DNA of 64,000 bases from assembly GCF_009735585.1 (NCBI RefSeq), contig NZ_VJVW01000003.1:434001-498000 (forward strand), given 5' to 3'. The translations under genes were made by a program, and so were the position numbers. This stretch comes from Christiangramia aestuarii (GTDB taxonomy: Bacteria; Bacteroidota; Bacteroidia; Flavobacteriales; Flavobacteriaceae). Under the pieces are notes generated by a model. It made no database searches, was not told where the DNA came from, and worked only from the letters and a program-made list of their open reading frames with translations. Shown here one piece after another: positions 59,131 to 64,000 of this stretch. Position 1 is the first letter of the stretch. Every line of letters begins with the position of its first letter.

Positions 59131-61917
59131 ATGATAACAGACGTAGCGAAAGTAGACCCCAAGAAGAACATAATCATCAAAGGTGCTAAACTGCACAATC
59201 TTAAAAATATCAACGCAGTAATTCCGCGGAACAAGCTGGTGGTGATCACCGGCCTTTCCGGTTCCGGAAAGTCTAGTCTTGCCTTTGACACTTTATATGC
59301 CGAAGGCCAGCGGCGGTATGTGGAAAGCCTGAGTTCCTATGCAAGACAGTTCCTGGGAAGACTCAATAAACCTAAGGTAGATTATATTAAAGGGATCGCT
59401 CCGGCCATCGCCATCGAGCAGAAAGTGAATTCTACCAATCCCCGTTCTACCGTTGGAACTTCTACCGAGATCTATGATTACCTGAAACTGCTTTTTGCTC
59501 GTATCGGGAAAACCTATTCTCCTATTTCTGGCAATGAGGTTAAGAAAGATACGGTCACAGATGTCATAAACTATATCAAAGCTTTTCCGGAAAGGGAAAA
59601 ACTGCTATTGCTCGCTCCTATTCATGTGGAAGACGGGCGTTCCCTGGAAAAAAAGATCAATATCCTGGCCCAACAGGGTTACAGCCGGATCAAGATAGAC
59701 GATAAGGTGGTAAGGATAGATGAAACAGATCTAAGCAAAGCCAAGGATGATAATACCTGGCTGGTAGTAGACAGGATCATTACCAAAGATGATGAAGATT
59801 TTTATAACCGCCTGGCCGATGCTGTGGAGGCAGCATTCTTCGAAGGAAAAGGCGAGCTTTTCATCGAAAAATTATCAGACCATAGTTCAAGACATTTTAG
59901 CAACAAATTTGAACTGGACGGGATGAGCTTTTTGGAGCCTAATGTGCACTTGTTCAGTTTTAATAACCCCTATGGGGCATGCCCAAAATGTGAAGGTTAT
60001 GGGGATGTTATAGGCATAGATGAAGACCTGGTGATCCCAAATACAGGACTTTCCATATATGAAAATGCTATTTTCCCATGGCGCGGAGACAGCATGAGTT
60101 GGTACAGGGACCAGCTGGTGAATAATTCTCATAAGTTCGATTTCCCAATTCATAAGCCATATTTCGAACTTACCGAGGAACAAAAGGACCTGGTTTGGAA
60201 TGGGAATAAATATTTTGAAGGCCTTAACCAGTTCTTCGAATTCCTGGAAAGCAAAGCTTATAAGATCCAGAACAGGGTGATGTTATCACGTTATCGCGGA
60301 AAAACCAAGTGTTCTGCCTGTAAGGGAAAACGCTTAAGACCGGAGGCACAATACGTAAAAATCGGCGGGCACAGTATTACAGATCTTGTGGAAAAGCCCC
60401 TGGATAAAGTAAGAGCATTTTTCAGTGACCTGGAATTAAATGAATACGACGAAAAGATCGCTAAACGTTTGCTCACCGAAATAAGGAACAGGCTTGAATT
60501 CCTTTCGAATGTTGGGCTGGATTATCTTACCCTTAACAGGAAATCGAATTCACTTTCTGGTGGGGAATCCCAAAGGATCAACCTGGCCACTTCTCTTGGT
60601 AGCAGCCTGGTAGGCTCAATGTACATTCTGGATGAACCATCCATAGGTTTGCATCCCAAGGATACCGAAAAACTTATTGGTGTGCTGAAGCATTTAAGGG
60701 ACCTTGGAAATACGGTTATCGTGGTAGAACATGATGAGGAAATAATGAATGCGGCCGATGAGATCATAGATATAGGCCCTGAAGCGGGTACCAACGGAGG
60801 CCATGTGGTCGCCACCGGGACCTTAAAGGAAATTCTAAAATCTGATTCTCTAACCGCCAGTTATCTGAATGGTAAAATGCAGATAGAAGTTCCTGAAAAA
60901 AGGAGAACTTCTAAAAACAAAATTAAAGTAATTGGAGCCAGGGAAAATAACCTGAAAAATATAGATGTAGAATTTCAACTTGGAGTCTTTACTGCGATCA
61001 CGGGAGTTTCCGGTAGTGGAAAAAGTACGCTGGTCAAAAAGATCCTCTACCCTGCCATTCAAAAGGAAATTGGAGGTTACGGTGAAAAAGCCGGTCAGTT
61101 TAGCGGTATTGAAGGTAATTTTAAAAACCTGGGTACAGTAGAATTTGTAGACCAGAATCCCATTGGCCGTTCGTCCAGGTCTAACCCGGTGACTTACATC
61201 AAGGCCTATGACGATATACGAAACCTATTTGCCGGCCAGAGACTGGCTAAATTAAGAGGTTTTAAAGCAAAACACTTCTCTTTTAATGTCGACGGTGGAA
61301 GATGTGAGACCTGTAAGGGTGAAGGCGAAGTAACCATCGAAATGCAGTTCATGGCCGATGTCCATCTAGAATGCGAAGCCTGTAACGGGAAACGTTTTAA
61401 AAAGGAAGTCCTGGAAGTCACTTTTCACGATAAGAATATCGATGATGTTCTAAACATGACCATAGATGACGCGACCGATTTCTTTGAGAAACATGATCAA
61501 TCCAAAATCGTTAAGAAACTGAAACCATTAAGGGATGTCGGGCTGGGTTATGTACAGCTAGGACAAAGTTCCTCTACTCTTTCTGGAGGGGAGGCACAAA
61601 GGATCAAACTCGCTTCTTTCCTGGTTAAGGGGAATACAAAGTCTAAAGCGCTGTTTATCTTTGATGAGCCCACAACCGGTCTTCATTTTCATGATATCAA
61701 GAAACTATTAAAGTCTTTTAACGCGCTAATTTCTAAAGGCCATACCGTGATCGTGATAGAGCATAATATGGACCTGGTTAAATGTGCCGATTATGTAATA
61801 GACCTTGGTCCCGAAGGTGGGGAAAACGGAGGTTATCTTGTTGCTGAAGGAACTCCTGAAGAAATCTCTAAAAATAAAAAATCCTTTACAGCAAAATACC
61901 TGGAGGAAAAACTATAG
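59131..61917 (+). CDS. uvrA: Excinuclease ABC subunit A
   Basis: A 928-aa UvrA, the damage-recognition ATPase of nucleotide excision repair. It has two ABC modules with Walker A '[10 protein letters not shown]' (near residue 42) and '[10 protein letters not shown]' (near 628), and signatures '[16 protein letters not shown]' and '[16 protein letters not shown]'. Zinc modules: 'CPKCEGYG'/'CSACKGKR' in the first half and 'CETCKGEG'/'CEACNGKR' in the second. Length is normal. Own promoter 21 bases upstream; a long hairpin terminator follows. Confidence 0.97.
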   Translation: MITDVAKVDPKKNIIIKGAKLHNLKNINAVIPRNKLVVITGLSGSGKSSLAFDTLYAEGQRRYVESLSSYARQFLGRLNKPKVDYIKGIAPAIAIEQKVNSTNPRSTVGTSTEIYDYLKLLFARIGKTYSPISGNEVKKDTVTDVINYIKAFPEREKLLLLAPIHVEDGRSLEKKINILAQQGYSRIKIDDKVVRIDETDLSKAKDDNTWLVVDRIITKDDEDFYNRLADAVEAAFFEGKGELFIEKLSDHSSRHFSNKFELDGMSFLEPNVHLFSFNNPYGACPKCEGYGDVIGIDEDLVIPNTGLSIYENAIFPWRGDSMSWYRDQLVNNSHKFDFPIHKPYFELTEEQKDLVWNGNKYFEGLNQFFEFLESKAYKIQNRVMLSRYRGKTKCSACKGKRLRPEAQYVKIGGHSITDLVEKPLDKVRAFFSDLELNEYDEKIAKRLLTEIRNRLEFLSNVGLDYLTLNRKSNSLSGGESQRINLATSLGSSLVGSMYILDEPSIGLHPKDTEKLIGVLKHLRDLGNTVIVVEHDEEIMNAADEIIDIGPEAGTNGGHVVATGTLKEILKSDSLTASYLNGKMQIEVPEKRRTSKNKIKVIGARENNLKNIDVEFQLGVFTAITGVSGSGKSTLVKKILYPAIQKEIGGYGEKAGQFSGIEGNFKNLGTVEFVDQNPIGRSSRSNPVTYIKAYDDIRNLFAGQRLAKLRGFKAKHFSFNVDGGRCETCKGEGEVTIEMQFMADVHLECEACNGKRFKKEVLEVTFHDKNIDDVLNMTIDDATDFFEKHDQSKIVKKLKPLRDVGLGYVQLGQSSSTLSGGEAQRIKLASFLVKGNTKSKALFIFDEPTTGLHFHDIKKLLKSFNALISKGHTVIVIEHNMDLVKCADYVIDLGPEGGENGGYLVAEGTPEEISKNKKSFTAKYLEEKL

Positions 61918-61920
61918 GCC

Positions 61921-61949
61921 TGTAAAAAACTGAAAACAAGTTTTTTACA
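61921..61949 (+). terminator. Terminator-like hairpin after uvrA
   Basis: TGTAAAAAACT-GAAAACA-AGTTTTTTACA, an 11-bp perfect but AT-rich stem, 4 bases after the uvrA stop. The trailing sequence is only moderately T-rich. Confidence 0.6.
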
Positions 61950-61996
61950 CTTATTTTTCCTGGCGTAGCATTTCGAAAGACCAGTGTTTCTGGACT

Positions 61997-62013
61997 TTGG
62001 CACGTGCTTTGTA
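61997..62013 (+). promoter_or_regulatory. Sigma-54-like promoter candidate
   Basis: TTGGCACG-TGCT-TTGTA closely fits the -24/-12 consensus TGGCACG-N4-TTGCW except for T in place of the normally invariant C of the -12 GC. It lies about 45 bases upstream of the gene at 62054. No TAnnTTTG box at proper spacing was found in this region. Treat as tentative. Confidence 0.3.
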
Positions 62014-62044
62014 TTTAATTAGAAAAATGTTCCTAATTAAATAC
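62011..62044. promoter_or_regulatory. Perfect 12-bp inverted repeat in the 5' region of the Arg/Ser-rich gene
   Basis: GTATTTAATTAG-(AAAAATGTTC)-CTAATTAAATAC: 12-bp arms with a 10-base loop, ending 9 bases before the ATG at 62054. As RNA it forms a hairpin next to the ribosome-binding region; as DNA it could be an operator. It is not followed by T-rich sequence, so it is not an ordinary terminator. Confidence 0.75.
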
Positions 62045-62053
62045 TCTACTACC

Positions 62054-63340
62054 ATGAGAAACCTGGCCTTTATTTTTACAGTATTACTTTTCGGATGGTC
62101 AGTCTCTGCATCCGTAAATTCAAGACCAGCCACCAACAATTATTACAGCTATAACGATTCATTCATTTTTGTAGAAGGAGGCGTTGAATTTGCGGTTTAC
62201 CCAAATGGTGAATTCGATTTTTACTTTAATCCCGATTTCAGAAGAGGGAATTCTGTACATATCTCTACCCCTAATGTAAATATCAGTTATAATTCAGGAT
62301 ATGATTATGACCCATTCATACAATATGATGATTATGGTGCGGTTATCCAGATAGAAAGCGTTCCCATATATTATGACTACTACGGGAGGATCGTCCAGGC
62401 CGGAAATGTCTTTATGGACTACAACCATTTTGGCCGATTAGCCAGAGTTGGTAATCTTCGTGTACACTATAATCGTCATCACCATATTCCCCATTACTCG
62501 GGTTATATTAACCATTATAATAGGCAATATGTTTACAGGCCTTGGCATGATTACTACCGCAGGCCGCAGGTAAATGTTAGTATAGTATTTGGTCGTCCTT
62601 ATCGAGCTTATTACGAGCCGCATAGAGTTTCATATGAAAAGCATGTGACTGTATACAACAATTACTATGTTAAAAATAAAAGGCACAGAAATTTCTACAG
62701 GCCATCACAGAAAGTAAGGTCATATAAACACGGAAGAAAAACGCCGCACAGACGTGAGATCGCATATGTAAAAACGAATTCAGATTATAATAGAGCTGCT
62801 ACCAGACAGAGCGTTTCGCGTGATAATGTAAGAGCCGGCAGAATGCATTCGCCACAAAACCGAAAAACTGTTGATAGAAGCAGAAGTACAAAACAGGCCC
62901 GTGTCTATAGTGACCGAAATAAAAGAAGTACTAATTCCAGGGGTAGATCCTCCAGAATTGAGAAACCTAACAGTAAAAGACAGGTTTCCCAAAGGCCTAC
63001 CGGAGTTAGAACCTCACAAAAAACTGTAGGATCCAGAACAGAAAGATCAAAGCCATCATCTAGGATAGAAAGATCTACTTCAGGTTCAAGGAGTAGAACC
63101 ATTAAACCAAAGACCGATACGAGGATCAAAACTTCAGCTCCTTCAACCAGAACTAGAAGTATAGAAAAAAGCAGGAGAAATTCTGAAAGGAATTCGGTTT
63201 CTAAGCGTCCAACAAGACAAAGAAGTAGTTCTGTGAGAACCAGGTCTTCTTCTTCAGGATCTTCAAGAAATCAGGCAATTAAGCAAAAAAATTCTTCAAG
63301 ATCGAGAAGTTCGGCACGGAATATGAATAATAGATTATAG
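62054..63340 (+). CDS. Exported Tyr-rich/Arg-Ser-rich protein, hypothetical (428 aa)
   Basis: The start at ATG 62054 leaves a signal peptide (MRNLAFIFTVLLFGWSVSAS, cleaved near residue 20). Residues about 25-210 are rich in Tyr, His and Asn with recurring 'YYDYYGR', 'MDYNHFGRLARVGNLRVHYN' beta-type units. From about 210 to the end the protein is strongly basic and of low complexity (Arg, Ser, Lys, Thr; many RS and SRS units), ending 'RSRSSARNMNNRL'. The basic tail could bind DNA, RNA or acidic polysaccharide outside the cytosol. No family recognised. Confidence 0.75.
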   Translation: MRNLAFIFTVLLFGWSVSASVNSRPATNNYYSYNDSFIFVEGGVEFAVYPNGEFDFYFNPDFRRGNSVHISTPNVNISYNSGYDYDPFIQYDDYGAVIQIESVPIYYDYYGRIVQAGNVFMDYNHFGRLARVGNLRVHYNRHHHIPHYSGYINHYNRQYVYRPWHDYYRRPQVNVSIVFGRPYRAYYEPHRVSYEKHVTVYNNYYVKNKRHRNFYRPSQKVRSYKHGRKTPHRREIAYVKTNSDYNRAATRQSVSRDNVRAGRMHSPQNRKTVDRSRSTKQARVYSDRNKRSTNSRGRSSRIEKPNSKRQVSQRPTGVRTSQKTVGSRTERSKPSSRIERSTSGSRSRTIKPKTDTRIKTSAPSTRTRSIEKSRRNSERNSVSKRPTRQRSSSVRTRSSSSGSSRNQAIKQKNSSRSRSSARNMNNRL

Positions 63341-63379
63341 ATGACAAGTTCATAATTTAATTTTTTGGTTGGTTAGTTG

Positions 63380-63415
63380 GAAAACCCTTGAAGCGCCCTT
63401 GCTGATAGGGTTTTC
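63380..63415. terminator. Bidirectional terminator between the Arg/Ser-rich gene and the flippase
   Basis: GAAAACCCT...AGGGTTTTC, a 9-bp stem with an 18-base loop whose arms provide the T-run on either strand. It separates two convergent genes. Confidence 0.72.
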
Positions 63416-63420
63416 TCGTT

Positions 63421-64000
63421 TTATGACCTTTTTAAAAACCTTTTTAGAATAGCATTGATCTCTTCGGAAAATCGGAATTGATAGACCAAAAAAAGGTATA
63501 GAATCCCTGATATTGTTCCTTTCAAAGCTATATTCAGAATGGGGTGCACGGGAAAATCAATAAAATAGAAGCCAAAACTGAAAATTGCCGTAAGAATTAA
63601 TGCCCAGATAGAATTGAGTGTGAATGGATGGATTTTGAACTTTCTTAGCACGATAAAAATCTTCGAAGAATTATATAAAAAGAATGCTATAAAACTTGCC
63701 AGGGCAGCCCCCTCTATCCCCAATTGAGGAATAAAGATAAGGTTAAGAACAAAAGCCAGGATCACCAGTACCACTCCAACCCCTAGCACGATACGATAAT
63801 AGTCAGAATTGAAAAGGATACTATTATTATTCCCCAAAAGATTGTCGTATAATTTAACGATAGAGATAAGCAAAACTACCAGCAGGCTGATCTCATACTC
63901 TTCAGGAATAAGCTCGTAAAGAGAATTCACATTGGTAATGATCCAGATAAAAATAAGTCCGCTTACAATTAGCAGGTTCAGACTGCTTTTTTCATAGAGC
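63421..64000 (-). CDS. Polysaccharide flippase (Wzx/MATE-like), C-terminal part
   Basis: The reading frame is open from the TGA... end at 63421 to the window edge without a start that must be used, so the gene continues beyond 64000; an internal GTG at 63930 is not its true start. The visible ~192 residues hold about five transmembrane helices with 'FNSDYYRIVLGVGVVLVILAFVLNLIFIPQLGIEGAALASFIAFFLYN', typical of the second half of oligosaccharide flippases (polysaccharide_synt_C). It ends in a basic tail (KRFLKRS). It would move lipid-linked glycans across the inner membrane. Confidence 0.82.
   Translation of the reverse strand, partial: LYEKSSLNLLIVSGLIFIWIITNVNSLYELIPEEYEISLLVVLLISIVKLYDNLLGNNNSILFNSDYYRIVLGVGVVLVILAFVLNLIFIPQLGIEGAALASFIAFFLYNSSKIFIVLRKFKIHPFTLNSIWALILTAIFSFGFYFIDFPVHPILNIALKGTISGILYLFLVYQFRFSEEINAILKRFLKRS

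Noticed and set aside
62054-63340. Arg/Ser-rich tail as a frameshift artefact
   Set aside because: The frame is continuous from a good signal peptide to the stop, with no shift in codon pattern or internal stop in the frame.

Overview
The window looks like a chromosomal segment of a marine-type Flavobacteriaceae bacterium (Bacteroidota). The evidence is: many intergenic matches to the Bacteroidetes -7 promoter box TAnnTTTG, AT-rich start regions without Shine-Dalgarno sequences, a PorX regulator of type IX secretion, a fused LpxC/FabZ, a bifunctional HisB and HisIE, and an M56/BlaI pair. Gramella/Christiangramia or Salegentibacter-like genera are my guess; this cannot be fixed without a database search. 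No insertion sequence, prophage, CRISPR array or rRNA was seen. The only RNA gene found is one tRNA-Arg(TCT).

Layout. 1-7.2 kb: small unknown ORFs, a lipoprotein, an aldo/keto reductase, and a minus-strand cell-envelope sugar operon (52-aa ORF, GT2, LAB_N membrane protein, GT39, ManA). 7.2-11.6 kb: tRNA-Arg, then a tight three-gene operon of a DUF1704 (MATCAP-like) metallopeptidase, an ATP-grasp ligase and an aspartoacylase/AstE-like zinc hydrolase. 11.7-20 kb: an outer-membrane protein, a lipoprotein, a lactonase-fold protein, CorA, RecQ, a divergent TruA, an AraC regulator and OsmC. 20-29.9 kb: a long plus-strand run (DUF3616, S9 peptidase, GyrI-like, DUF1853, GNAT, TauE, CDF transporter, baeRF-like protein, NYN-LOTUS protein, pirin). 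29.9-37.5 kb: the complete histidine operon hisG-D-C-B-H-A-F-IE on the minus strand, preceded by a leader peptide with clustered His codons and an attenuator. REP-like palindromes lie between hisIE/hisF and hisF/hisA.

37.5-45.6 kb: fabG, a VWA membrane protein and an SPFH protein; a GDPD-family enzyme; sucD; and a blaI-blaR1-like pair whose two operators overlap the core promoter. 45.7-52 kb: a lipid A operon (HD hydrolase, lpxD, lpxC/fabZ, lpxA, efp, a second lpxD-like gene, an NTF2-like gene). 52-57 kb: porX, tsaE, a 48-aa exported peptide overlapping a membrane-protein gene, alanine dehydrogenase and a DUF4258 protein. 57-64 kb: bcp, an endonuclease III without any cysteine, a 50-aa protein, an ECF sigma factor, uvrA, an Arg/Ser-rich exported protein, and the C-terminal part of a polysaccharide flippase cut by the window edge.

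The strongest leads for new biology are the DUF1704/ATP-grasp/AstE-like cassette (a possible bacterial ligation/trimming cycle), the ribosome-mediated his attenuator, the BlaI operators fused to the -33/-7 boxes, and the Fe-S-less endonuclease III.
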